A stretch of 64,000 nt of DNA from Euleptes europaea (taxonomy: Eukaryota; Chordata; Lepidosauria; Squamata; Sphaerodactylidae). The position numbers were made by a program, and so were the translations under genes. The notes under the pieces are model-generated. The model did not search any database and was not told the DNA's origin. It saw only the letters and a program-made list of their open reading frames with translations. Positions 29,576-40,516 of this stretch are shown one piece after another; positions within the stretch are counted from its first letter, which is position 1, and each line of letters begins with the position of its first letter. The stretch spans positions 58,656,333 to 58,720,332 of the forward strand of contig NC_079312.1 of the NCBI RefSeq assembly GCF_029931775.1, written 5' to 3'.

Positions 29576-30950
29576 ACTTTCAAAAGTCTTTTGACAAGGA
29601 ACCTCACCAAAGACCATGAGTACGCTTAGCAATCATGGGGCAAGACAACATATGCTCCTATGGATTAATAATTTGTTAAATGAAAAGCAGAAAGTAGGAA
29701 TAACTGGGCAGTTCTTACAATTGAGCAAAGTGAGCAATGGGGCTCCCACAAAGATTGGTATTGGGACCGGTGCTATATAATTTGTTCATATATGGTTTGG
29801 AATTGGGTTGAGCAGTGTAGTAGCCAGTTTACAGGAGATACTGATTTTTCAGGATGGTGAAAACCAAGCTGGATCATGAAGAACTACATAAGGGTCTCTC
29901 TAAATTGAGTAAGTGGACAACAATGTGACAAATGAAGGCCAATCTGTGTAAGGTAATGCACATTGCTCTGACCTGGATGGCCCAGACTAGCCCAATCTTA
30001 TCAGACCTTGGAAGCTTAGCAGGGTTGCTCTTGGCTAGTATTTGGATGAGAGACCATCAAGGAATTCCAGGGTCACTACGCAGAGGAAGGCAGTGACAAA
30101 CACCTGTTAATCTCTTGCCTTGAAAACCCTATGAGGTTGTCATATATTGACTGCAACCTGATGGCACTTTACACTCACAAGGTACACTAGAACAAAAAAT
30201 CCTAATTTTAAATACATGCTGATGGGGTCTGAACTGACTGGGACTGAGATTGAAAGAACTTTTGGAGGTGTTGTGGGAAGCTCAATTAAAATTATTTGGG
30301 AAGTGATTGAAAATAAAACCGCCAATATTGTAATATTGTCTAGAGCTATATTAGGGCCTCATATAGAATAAAGTTGTTGGTTGCTGTATCTCAAATAGAG
30401 TATTGCAGAGCTGGGGAAAGTACAGAAGAGGCCAACTGAGATGACAAAGGGGTTAACGTACCTTTCCTATCAGGAAAGGCTGGAGAACTGGAGACTTTTC
30501 AGTCTAGAAAAAAGGCAGCTAAGGGGAGACATGATAGAGGTTTATAAAATTATGCATGAGATAGAAAGTGTATATAGAGCTCCCCCCCCCTCCCTGTAAT
30601 ACTAGAACTAGGAGGCATCCAATGAAGTTGTTGGGAAGTACAACTTTACTCAACAAGTAATTACATTCTGGAATTTACTGCCAGTGGAGGTCGTGATGGC
30701 TATGAGCATAGATGGCTTTAAAAGAGGGTTGGACAGATTCATGGAGAAGAGGTCCATCAATGGCTACTAGTGGTGACTGAAGGGAGCTTCCATTTACAGA
30801 GGCAGCAGACCTCTGAATATAAGTGCTGGGATGCACCAGCATGTGAGGGCCTTGGTCTCTGACTTGCTTGGTTGGCCGGCGTGTGAAACAGTGTGCTAGA
30901 CTAGATGGTCTGATCCAGCAGGCTCTACTTACGTTTTTATGACTGCCTTC
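29576..30950 (+). mobile_element. Older CR1 LINE, right part with 3' end
   Basis: It resumes with sequence equivalent to FDKEPHQRP (about 29590) and runs through a degraded thumb region to the 3' tail 'gatggtctgatccagcagg' at about 30905-30925. A 5S-headed SINE (29975-30181) interrupts it. Together with 25860-26710 it brackets the younger CR1, so the insertion order is clear. Confidence 0.7.
29975..30181 (+). mobile_element. 5S rRNA-derived SINE inside an older CR1
   Basis: Carries 'cagaccttggaagcttagca' and 'tatttggatgagagaccatc' and the tail 'gactgcaacctgatggcact'. It is more diverged than the copy at 26714-26912. It interrupts the older CR1 3' part. Confidence 0.88.
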
Positions 30951-31804
30951 TGGGAATTGAATTCTCTTCAGCCCGGCTTCAATTAACAAGAATGAAATGG
31001 TCTATGCTAGCAGAGTCTAGAAAGATCTTTTGTCATGGAAATGCTCTCAGGAGAACTTGAGGTACACTAGGACAAAGTTGTTATGTAACTGGCCTCTTAC
31101 TGTAGGCGCTAGCTCATGATGAGTTCTGTGTATATGGTTAGCTTTGCTGGGTACTGAACATGTACCTGTGTTTGTGCATTAGTGCTGATGGGTGCTGATT
31201 TGGACCCATTTCCTATAAACCAGAACTCTTGCTGGCAAGGATTAGACATGGATGATCTACTGGGTAGTATTTTATATATCTGGCGTTGTCCCCTTTTTGA
31301 GGTCTGAGGTAGCCAGGCACTAAGCTATTCCTTATTACAGATGGTTCAACTAAACCTTTGACCAGGCCTGATTGTGGTCCTGAAACAAATACTCACTACC
31401 CGAACCTAATCCACCATGATCTGTTGTGCTGGTAAGTTTCGTACTGAGGATCCTTGACATGTACTTGGTCAGAGAGGGGTCATGAAGTAATGAATATGCA
31501 AACTTTACTATGTGCACAAAAAAAATTGTACAACTTAAAAATTACCTTCTATACAGGCTTAATATTCACTACAAATCACTGACTCATGTCTTTACTGCAG
31601 CACAAGAGACCACCCTTGAGCTGTGAGGAATGTATATGTTTTCCATGCTTTAAGCTAGTGATTACCAGGCACAGTAGGTTTTATGTTAAATGACAGCAAA
31701 AGAGCTTTAGCAGGGAAAAGCAGAATAACTTTTCTGAGGCCTTCAGCAGGAATTCTCCAAAACTAGTAATATATAATCAGATGCTTATTTCAGTCTTTCT
31801 TTTT

Positions 31805-32010
31805 TGTCATCAAGTCTCAGCTGACCTATGGCGACCCGTGGGGTTTTCAAGGCAAGGGACACTCAGAAGGGGTTTGCCATTGCCTGCCTCTGTGTAGCAG
31901 CCCTGCTATCCCTTGGCGGTCTCCCATCCAAATACTAACCAGGACCAACCCTGCTTAGCAGCCGAAAACTCATGAGATCAGGTTAGCCTAGGCCATCCAG
32001 GTCAGGGTGC
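31805..32010 (-). mobile_element. 5S rRNA-derived SINE, reverse copy
   Basis: On the + strand it reads 'ggcggtctcccatccaaata' and 'accaaccctgcttagcagcc', the reverse complement of the 5S-like head. The BovB-like tail is at the left end ('catcaagtctcagctgacct'). Confidence 0.9.
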
Positions 32011-34056
32011 TTATTTCAGTACAGCAAAATAATAGTTTCCTGATTAAACTAAAGGACCCACTTGAGAAACAGCCCTATTCAAAAACTGATCTATTGCCAA
32101 ACCTCTCTGGCAACACCAATAAATTGGGGGCTGCTGACCCATCTTTAGATTTGGGGTTTGATGCCAGTTAAGCCCCAACAGTCACTTGGAAAGTGATATG
32201 TGGGCTGCTGAAAAAAATGGCTCCTGGACGTTTCCCTGCCACTATTTTAGAAAACCAGAACAGTATTACTGAGGCTGCTAATTGTGGAGGTGGCAATATA
32301 ATCTTCATAATCTAATAGAACTGCTGTGGTAATCAGTCTTCGCTGATTAGCCACTTACTACTGTCAAACTATAGAGATTCCTGAAGGGGGACCAGTTGCA
32401 CAGCAGTGATCCATATGAAAGACACCTCTTATAATCCTGTGCCTTTTTGCTTCACCACCTGGGTCACACCCCCTTCAGTAGTGACATCTCTGCAGGCAGT
32501 TGCAGGTTCCCCTGATCTAATCTCTATTTGTTATCCCTATTCCTCCAAGACAGGATACACAGGACCTCCTTGGAAAATCTGGTGCAATAGTTAAACCCTG
32601 CCATTTTTCCCCTTTGATATCAATAGATATTACAGACTTGTTACCAAATTCCAGTGAAATAAGATTTTCTAGGGGTGTTTGGTCAGAGCTGAGTCCCAGA
32701 GAACCTACCTACTTACAGTTTTCTAGAGTTATCTTCATACCCACTTGACCTTTGCATTATCTCTTTTGTATACATGAAAAGTTGACAAGTCTCCCAGAGG
32801 TAATCCTCAGTTACCGTGGAGGATTCCAGTACCATCCTTTAGCGGCAAAGTTGCTTGCCTTGAGGGAAGCTGGACATGAGAGGCTGGGTAAAGTATCCCC
32901 ATATTCTTCAAGGGATGTAGATCTGTATAGCTTTGTCTGTAAAACAAACTGTTCCTCCCTACTCTTCCAGTAGATCCCACAATACCATATCAGAGGTAGA
33001 GAGAAGAGGTTTGGAGCGTTTTTGGACCTTACTATCCTGCTGTGGAAGGAAGCAAAAATCAGTACAGCAGAACTGCTTAGCAACAGCCACAGCCTACCAC
33101 CTTTGGCTCATAGGTCAGCTAAATGGCCGTTGCCTGTATTCTTCCTGATCTCAAAAGCTACTGAGTCCAAACCTGCCAAGAAGCCTTGTGGCTTTTGTAT
33201 GTGAAAGAGTTGGGAGTTTCCACCTGGTAAGGATTTCGGCATATGCAAAGTAGTGTGCAGAGCAGTGGAGATAGAAAGGTCAGTAGGTAGACAGCCTTCT
33301 GTATAGGAAAGAAAACAAATCAGTGAGTGAATGAATTACATAAAGTATATCAGAAGGGAAATAAATGGTAAGAAACAATCTCCTTCCATTTTGGTCCAGC
33401 TGAGAAAAAAAATCACAGCATTTTGTCCCCTATGGGGACAAGATGCTGTACTTCTTGGCAATTATTGATTCACTGGGGGTCAGATCAATGAGACAAATCG
33501 AATGAGTGTGCCATTATATACCATACAGGTCCACTTTCAAAACAACAATATGGATTGTATGTTCCATGGTCCCCCTGGAATGATAGAGGTTGAAAGTTAG
33601 GTTAGAAAACCTCAGGCCATTTTCCTTCAATATGCCATAATAGCTTGATTCTCTATACATCAATGCCTTAATGAACTGAGCAGTCAATACAAGCAAGCAA
33701 ATGTAGTGGTGTTTTTCCTTCTTGTAAAGAAGGTTTAGTTTCCATGTGAAACATTCACAGGGCTAGAAGACAGAATGTTGTCACTTTATACCGGCTCCCT
33801 ATATGAAGGGCTGGGGCTATGCTGTAATACCATGGAAATACAGAAAAGGTGCAGAATTCAGCTTCCTACGGATCTCCACTATCCTCTTTCAAAGCCAGGT
33901 TTCTAGTTCTTACAGTTGTAAAGCTGTCCTTGAAAGTGAGCAGGCAATATTTGCTGAAATACCAGGAGGACTGTGTCCGGTTAAGATTTGCTCCAGTGGG
34001 TGGGAGTGAGTGTCAATGCCCATCATAGCTGCCCTCTCCTAGATAAAGCAAAATAA

Positions 34057-34086
34057 ATTATGCAAATAAAATATAATTTGCATAAT
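34057..34086. promoter_or_regulatory. Palindromic pair of octamer sites
   Basis: ATTATGCAAAT (34057-34067) and ATTTGCATAAT (34076-34086) are perfect inverted copies with an 8-base AT spacer. Each contains a full POU/Oct octamer. The region is intergenic and its function is unknown. Confidence 0.45.
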
Positions 34087-35734
34087 CCACATAGGTTGAA
34101 GAACTGCTTTATCTCGGTGGTTGCAGAACTCTGCTTTATCTCGGTTTGGCATTTGGATTGCTGCAAGCAGAAATTTAACTCAGGGCATTTAGCTGTGTGT
34201 AATCTCAGCACAGCAACCACTGGTTTAAGAATAGAAAAGTACAGTGACCCTATACATTCTTTTGAGTTTCCTCTGCAGTATCATACCCCAAGTACAGGCT
34301 TTGTACTTTTTGTGTCCAGGGGATGTGCACACAGAAAATACAAAGCAAAAAGCTGTATTTCAAAGGCAACATTGCTGGGGAGAAACAGGAAGCATGAAGA
34401 AGCTTTCATATCCTGTTCCTTGAACTGCAAAGCAGCAACCAAGCACCGCTCACTGTATATAAATTATTTTTCTGTTTCCATCCATTAAATATATATTTCC
34501 TCAGCTCTCCTTTCTAAACATAACATGAGCCCTAAATTTCTCTATAGGAAGCCTACCTGGAAGATTTAATTGTGCCTTCGAGAGCAATGTGAAAGACAGA
34601 TGATAATCCAAAGGCTCTGATGTAAATAGGTTGAATCACTCAACACCGAGCTGGTTTTTTGGCCTCTCACTGTATGCCCATCCATGTCTTTGTTGGGAGA
34701 GGACTGTGCATTATGTCACTACCACAAATCCGGGTGAAGGAGCACAGCTTCTTGAGTGATAGGTCACCCTTTCGTAAAAACCAAGCACTTGGGACTAGTT
34801 GCTGGTTATAGTCCTGTAAAAAACATGGAAAAATATGAAAAAAAATTATGTATCTCCCAACATTTTTAGGATAGCAGATGACTTGATGTATCAGTAGATT
34901 TCACTTGTAGAAACTAGTTCAGTGGATATTACCTGACCTAATGAGGAGTTCATCAGGCCAATAGCAAGCACCAGATCATTGAGGATAGCCTGGAAGCAGC
35001 CATACATTTAGCAATAAGGGATCTCTATTGTTGTTCGCTGGCCTGACCGTAGGGCAAGGTAGGATATATGTTTTAAAATAAATATATGGAGTGCAGCTCA
35101 GAGGGCTTGTCGAGATTGCAGAGCTACCAGTGGGGTGTTGGGGTGGTAGAGAAGGAGAACATGGATGAGAACGTACTTCTGCAATTTGTGCTATTCCAGA
35201 GGTTAAGAAAGGATGGACACCAGTGTGGGGGTGTCAGTTCAGGCTCTATGAACCAGCCCCATGGTAGTTAACGGCTAAAGTCCTAGACAAATGGGCCCTC
35301 CTGGATTTAAGGGGAAGTCTAAAAGATTCCCACTGTGGAAGAGATTAAGACTCTCGGACATTTTTCAAGGTTGCTGTTTTATCCCGCAACAAGGAAGAAA
35401 TAGACCAGTTCCAGTTATATGGGTTTTTATTTTTATTAAAGCAGTGGAAGCCTTGCACAGCAGCAGGGGTAGAATGCACATTCACGTATGTGGTATGTGC
35501 TGGTGTGGCCCAGGTCTGGCCATGGGGCCTCTCTGCTTATCATCCTGGGGCTGGGTGGCATGCGACTCTTGACGAGAGCAGTTAAGGAAGGCACACAGTA
35601 TGAAATGAAGGGAAAAGTCTGAAGAGCAGTGCAACGCTGACAACCGCTTGATGTTGCCTGGTCCTGCTCCAAGTGTGCCAGCCTATTTTTAATAAGTGAA
35701 ACTTACTGGGTTATACAGAACTACAACATGCAAA

Positions 35735-35885
35735 AGAGCCCCATGGCGCAAAGTGGGAAGCTGCAGTACTGCAGTCAAAAGCTCTGCTCATCACCTGAGT
35801 TCGATCCCGACGGAAGTGACATCACCCCATGGGTCAGTAATGGCCCGGTGCTTGCACAGGGGACTACCTTTACCTTTACAAGATG
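35735..35885 (+). mobile_element. tRNA-derived SINE, internally deleted
   Basis: Starts 'agagccccatggcgcaaagt' and includes 'tgagttcgatcccgacggaa', then jumps to 'tgacatcaccccatgggtca'. Compared with the copy at 403-652 it lacks the middle of the element. It ends 'ctacctttaccttt'. Confidence 0.82.
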
Positions 35886-36666
35886 CAAGGGACCCATTTT
35901 ACCTGGGTCTCTTCCAGGCTCAAAAGAGTAAGTTCTCACTCCTTACAGGGCCTGTTAGAATTGTATTGCAACAATAGGTGATAGCAATAAGATCACCACA
36001 GAGACCTGAAGTATTACATCGCCAGACTCCCGGAATGTTTGTTTCTTAGGTGTGCTGCACAGCAAACTGCTTTTGAAATTCATGGGGGAGGAGCATTCAT
36101 ACGTAGTAGTTCGGGGTGGGGGGAGCCAGGAATCCAATTGGCCATATATATGCCTTGTGCCATGCCTGAAGGAGCTCTCTGAATCTCACTTCCCATCCTG
36201 TGTTAAGTGATAGACATATAATGCACATTATCAAGGTTTTATCTGCAAAGAACTGTCATTTGTTCTAAGTTCCATATTTACAGTCCTATATTCTGTGTGC
36301 AAGCCTAGTAGGTTTTTGTGTGTGATATCTCCAACAGAATGACTTAATTTGTACATTTATGAATACTTGTGTGAAGGGATAAAAGGTAGACATTGCATAG
36401 CTACAGACAGTTGCCATGATGATAAATCCTGAAGTGCTTAGCTACTCTATCAAGTGTTCTGCTGTTACTAACCATACATCCAGTTCTATGGAAGCTGTTT
36501 AAGTGCTGTTTTGCATGTTATGCTTTTAATTTGTGCAATGGTACAGGCCTATGTTATATGAGTAAACCAAATCTGAGTACCAGGGAACTTGGGTGGGGGG
36601 GGGGAGGAGTGACTTTAAACCTCATTGTCTAGCACTCATCTTGGGAATGTGGAAGGGAAAAATGCA

Positions 36667-36915
36667 TGCCAGCGTGGTGTAGTGGTTAAGAGAGGCAGAC
36701 TCTTAATCTGGAGAACCAGGTTTCATTCCCCACTCCTCCACATGAAGCCAGATGGGTGACCTTGGGCTAGTTACAGTTCTTTCAGAACTCTCTCAGTCCC
36801 ACCTACCTCACAAGGTGCCTGTTGGGAGGGGGGAGGAAGGGAAGGAGACTGTAAACTGGCTTAATTCTCCCTAAAAGGTAGAGAAAGTTGGCATATAAAA
36901 ACCAACTCTTCAGAT
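36667..36915 (+). mobile_element. tRNA-derived SINE with a different 3' tail
   Basis: The tRNA-like head ('gccagcgtggtgtagtggtt', 'ggagaaccaggtttcattcc') matches the copy at 17890-18135. The tail instead ends 'ggcatataaaaaccaactct', so this is a sister family with another LINE partner. Confidence 0.83.
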
Positions 36916-36988
36916 CTGGAATCTGTGATGGATCCCAAAATCTATTACTTCAACATTGTGTAATCTGTCTCTCCCCACCACCATTATC

Positions 36989-37265
36989 TTTTTATTTTTT
37001 TTATTTTTTTTTCATAAATGTGAAAAAACAAAATATAACATAAAAACCCATCACCCCTCCAACCCCCTTTATATACCCCCAGTGCATGACTTCTGTTAAG
37101 AGTATTACCCAAATCCAAATTCTACATTACTTCCCCTATTACAGTACTCAAATATTATAACCTTTTCACAACAGTTCTAAAATCCTTCTTTGCATATTTA
37201 GCTAAATACACAAATGCCAAGCTCCATTTATTCCCAAATTCTTCCATATCCTTTCTGTGTATCCC
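36989..37265 (-). mobile_element. L1-type LINE 3' end with target-site duplication
   Basis: A 277-base insert on the - strand ends in an A-rich tail, seen as the T-rich run 36989-37012 on the + strand. It is flanked by a perfect 11-base duplication CCACCATTATC at 36978-36988 and 37266-37276. This defines a target-primed, 5'-truncated retroposon. Assignment to L1 rests on the A/T tail and the AT-rich 3' UTR and is less certain than the boundaries. Confidence 0.75.
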
Positions 37266-37561
37266 CCACCATTATCAAGTTGGTAAAAAAACTGGAAATC
37301 TGTTGAAAAGGTATGCACTAACATGAGCAGCCACTCCTGCTCAATAACATGAAAAGCACCTTTTTGGCTCAGAAGAACAAGCCAGCAGGTATTTGGAAAC
37401 TAACTCCAGAAACTAACTAGCAAGGGCCGCCAACAGCGATTGACTTTCTGCCCATGCAGGGACCTTACTAACCAGAGTGCACTTCTAAGCATATTCTCCT
37501 GCAGGCCGCTTCAGTAAGGCAATCAGAACATGACTGGCCTGAACCTGGGTGCGGATACTCA

Positions 37562-37596
37562 GGAGTGAGTCTCATCATCAGTAATGAGACTTACTC
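37562..37596. repeat. Short palindrome of a dispersed family
   Basis: GGAGTGAGTCTCAT (37562-37575) faces ATGAGACTTACTCC (37583-37596), 13 of 14 paired, with a 7-base loop. A related palindromic stretch, more decayed, lies at about 43731-43815 ('cagcccaaccctatttttac' to 'gcatagggttgcagtc'). Confidence 0.5.
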
Positions 37597-38035
37597 CCAG
37601 GTAGTGGTTACATGTAGTCCTAAAGGTTACACAAAAATGCACTGCAGAGGCAATGCGTGGTAAGCGGAGAAAAGCAGAGGTGTGCGGCAGGGTTGCAAGG
37701 GCTGGAATCGACGCCAGCCTTCGATGAGCCTCCTCGAGAGGACGGTAAATGATCCTTAAAAAAAAAAAAACCCAAGAAAGCACTTTTCTTGCCACACTTG
37801 TGGAAAGGTCATGAGCCTCCCTCCCCGAGCACTCCAGCGCCACCACGGGAGGCGAAGGCCGGATGGAGGCGGCAGATGCCATCGCCAAGGCTCCCCTTGC
37901 TTGCTGAAGAATTGGGCAGCGCTTTGGCTTCCTTCCCTGCGAAGAAGGGCTCGCTTCCCTCCCGCCTCCTTCTCATGCCGCCGCAGGCCGAGTGTGTCCC
38001 GCGGTTCTCTTGCTAGGCCATTTATTCATGGAAGG

Positions 38036-38177
38036 TTTTGCACTGGATCTGCCACTCTACACGTGCGCATTTCCCCCATCCGAATTCTCAAAACTCTGCC
38101 CGGGGGCTGATGGTTGAGTTTTTGAGAATATGCATGGGGGGAAAGTGCATCTAGAGAGCGGCAGATCCAAGGCAAAA
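38036..38177. repeat. 142-bp foldback (imperfect palindrome)
   Basis: The left arm 38036-38096 and right arm 38116-38177 are inverted copies at roughly 78-80% identity around a 19-base loop. Arms share GGATCTGCC, TTTCCCCC and ATTCTCAAAA. It sits in the GC-rich flank upstream of H1-10. It could be a miniature transposon or part of a longer dispersed repeat family. Confidence 0.75.
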
Positions 38178-39609
38178 GCGCCTGGGGGTGGGGGGTGGGG
38201 GTGGGATGCCATTTCACCCTCCTGGGTTTGGCAAATCGCGACGCCTCTCCAGCAACAGGGCGCGCGCGGCTAGAAAGGAGGTTCAACTGCGCCCCGAACG
38301 GGGGCGTGGAGGAAGGCCGGCAGGCAGGCTGAGCGCTACCCCGCGCGGCTATCAGCTCGCCAGCAGCTCTCCCGAGTGGATCCCGAGGCCCGCGCAGAGA
38401 TCGAAGCCGCCCCGATCCGGGCGTGCCCGCGTTTCCAGCGAGGCATAACGCCGCTCGTTCGCCTCCCCCCCCCGCCAACCCATCGCGCCCCCCCTTCCGT
38501 TCAGAATCCTCCAGATCGCAGCGACTAAAGGGCGCCGCCCCCTCCCCAGGGGGCTCCGCAGAAAGGGGTGGGTGAGTGGGAGGATGAAGCCAGAGAGGGC
38601 GCCCACAGCGCCACACCCTTTTCTCCTCGGTTGCAACGTTCCTCGCTGATCTCAAAACCGGGGTAGCCCAAATCCGCCCTCCAAAATAATAGTACAGTAT
38701 TCGTTTTCCCGCTAGATCCCAAGCGCAGGCGTCCTGCCCCATCTCCAAGCTAAGACTGAAACGATTAATTCACAAATAAATAAGACATACTGCGGCACAA
38801 GCCCCAAACTCCAAGCAATAAAGTGAGCAAAGACCCCAGCCCTTCCTCCCAGTCTCTCTCTCTCTCCCCCCCCTCGCCCCCGCTATTCGACCAGCCCCTC
38901 TTCACGTCTCAGTTAAATCCTCCAGTCCGTATATCTCGGGTTAGGGATCTCTTCGGGGGTCCCCAACACGGTCCAACCGAGGGCGAATCTTTTTCCTTTC
39001 CGCGTCAGTTTAAACCCGAGGGCAGAAGCGCCTCCATGGGGACTAGCCGAGACGCTGGCGGGAGGGCAGGCGGCCAAGTCCCCTGGCTCCAAATCGGGGG
39101 GCTCGCCCCTTGCGACGAGGGTGCCAAGCGCAGGCAAACCCTGCCCTCGGCGAGCCCCGCAGCCCCATGAGTCACAGCCCCTCCAGATCGGGCGGGGACC
39201 CCCCTGGAATCGGCTCTCCAGCTCCGTGCTGCTGCAGCCGACCACGTGAGGGCGTCCAGTGTGTTAGTTGCAACAAATTGACCCCGGGGTAGCGCCCCCC
39301 ACAGGGAGCGCCGGCGCCCCACGACCGGCCAGCGGCCTACAGCCCCCTCTTGTCTTCCCCAGACGCCCGGCGGCAGGGTGCGGCGGCCCTTCCCGGGGGG
39401 CCCAGAGCCCCGTGGACAGGGCGCCCCCATCCTCGCCCTCTCCCCCGCATAGGGTGCGTCCTTAAAATCGCCTCGGGGGGACCCTTCCAGGCCCCGGGGA
39501 GGCGCGGCGGGTGGGCAGCTCGATCAGGCGCCGTCGGGAGCGGGGGGTGGCGCCGGTCCCCCGTCCCTAGGGCGTCCGGCGGCGGAGGGAGAGCCTGCCA
39601 AAGGGGCCC

Positions 39610-39715
39610 CCAAAAACACAACTTGGAGCCGGCCTCGTCGCTCCCTGTTGTTGTTCTCAACGTGGTCCGCACCCTGCCTATATAAGGCGCCGCGTCGGAG
39701 CCCGCCCAGGCAGAT
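39610..39715 (+). promoter_or_regulatory. H1-10 core promoter: H1 box plus TATA
   Basis: An AAACACA motif (39614-39620), the H1-gene-specific upstream box, lies about 60 bases before TATATAA (39679-39685) in very GC-rich DNA. The predicted start is near 39,710, giving a 5' UTR of about 110 bases before the ATG at 39821. A CACGTG E-box lies further upstream near 39243. The motif spacing is typical of H1 promoters; usage is inferred. Confidence 0.65.
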
Positions 39716-39820
39716 CGCGTTGCTGAGCCGGAGCGGAGCGGGCCGCGCTCGTCGACACCAAGCTGCCGATTGGGACCCAGCCTCTCCCGCAGGAGACCCC
39801 CTCGCCCTTCTGCTTGCAAC

Positions 39821-40516
39821 ATGTCGGTTGAGCTGGAAGAGGCCGACCTGCCCCTGGCCGAGGCGGAGGAAGCGCCCCTGGCCCCCGAGAAGAGGGGCGC
39901 GGCCAAGCGGGCCAGGGGAGGGGGCGCCGCCGCCGCCGCCTCGTCCCTCTCGCCCTCCAAGCGGAGGAAGAACAACAAGAAGAAGAACCAGCCGGGCAAG
40001 TACAGCCAGCTGGTGGTGGAGACGATCCGCAAGCTGGGCGAGCGCAACGGCTCCTCGCTGGCCAAGATCTACAACGAGGCCAAGAAGGTGGCCTGGTTCG
40101 ACCAGCAGAACGGGCGCACCTACCTCAAGTACTCCATCAAGGCGCTGGTGCAGAACGACACCCTGCTGCAGGTGAAGGGCACCGGCGCCAACGGCTCCTT
40201 CAAGCTCAACAGGAAGAAGCTGGAGGGCGCCGGCGGCGAAGGGGGGCCCGGCCCCGCCGCCCACGCCAAGGCCCTCAAGAAGGTGGTCGCCGCCGCCGCC
40301 TCCTCCACCTCCCGCAAGGCCGACAAGAAGCCCGTCCCCAAGAGCAAGAAGCCCGAGAAGAAGTCGCACAAGAAAGGCGGCGGCGGCGGCGGGGCGGCCA
40401 AAAAGGACAAGGTGAAGAAGGCCAAGAAGGCGGCCAAGAAGAGCGCCGCCTCCCCCAGCGCCAAGAAGGTGAAGAAGTCCGCCAAGCCCAAGGCGCTGAA
40501 GGGCAGGAAGGCGTGA
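39821..40516 (+). CDS. H1-10: Linker histone H1.10 (H1X), single exon
   Basis: This intronless frame encodes 231 residues. It starts MSVELEEAD, like mammalian H1.10, and ends KALKGRKA. The globular winged-helix domain (about residues 58-135) contains [37 protein letters not shown] and [14 protein letters not shown], all hallmarks of H1X. Both tails are rich in Lys, Ala and Gly. It is longer than human H1.10 (213 residues, from memory) because of Ala runs near residues 36-40 and a Gly run encoded by (GGC)n near 40376-40395. H1.10 binds linker DNA at the nucleosome dyad and is expressed independently of replication. The ATG is chosen because it begins the conserved MSVELEE; an upstream in-frame ATG at 39770 lies close to the expected start site and is not conserved. 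Confidence 0.97.
   Translation: MSVELEEADLPLAEAEEAPLAPEKRGAAKRARGGGAAAAASSLSPSKRRKNNKKKNQPGKYSQLVVETIRKLGERNGSSLAKIYNEAKKVAWFDQQNGRTYLKYSIKALVQNDTLLQVKGTGANGSFKLNRKKLEGAGGEGGPGPAAHAKALKKVVAAAASSTSRKADKKPVPKSKKPEKKSHKKGGGGGGAAKKDKVKKAKKAAKKSAASPSAKKVKKSAKPKALKGRKA

Larger units (their letters stand above)
30951..35734. other. Intergenic, mostly unassigned
   Basis: Apart from the SINE at 31805-32010 and the octamer pair at 34057-34086, no gene or element is recognised. A short direct repeat 'ctgctttatctcggt' occurs twice near 34104 and 34131. Confidence 0.45.
37277..39609. other. GC-rich flank upstream of H1-10
   Basis: GC content rises from about 37.8 kb and CpG is frequent to the H1-10 promoter. 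The foldback at 38036-38177 and polypurine/polypyrimidine tracts (38463-38500, 38850-38885) are the only structures seen. Long open frames on both strands reflect the lack of AT-rich stop codons. Confidence 0.5.
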
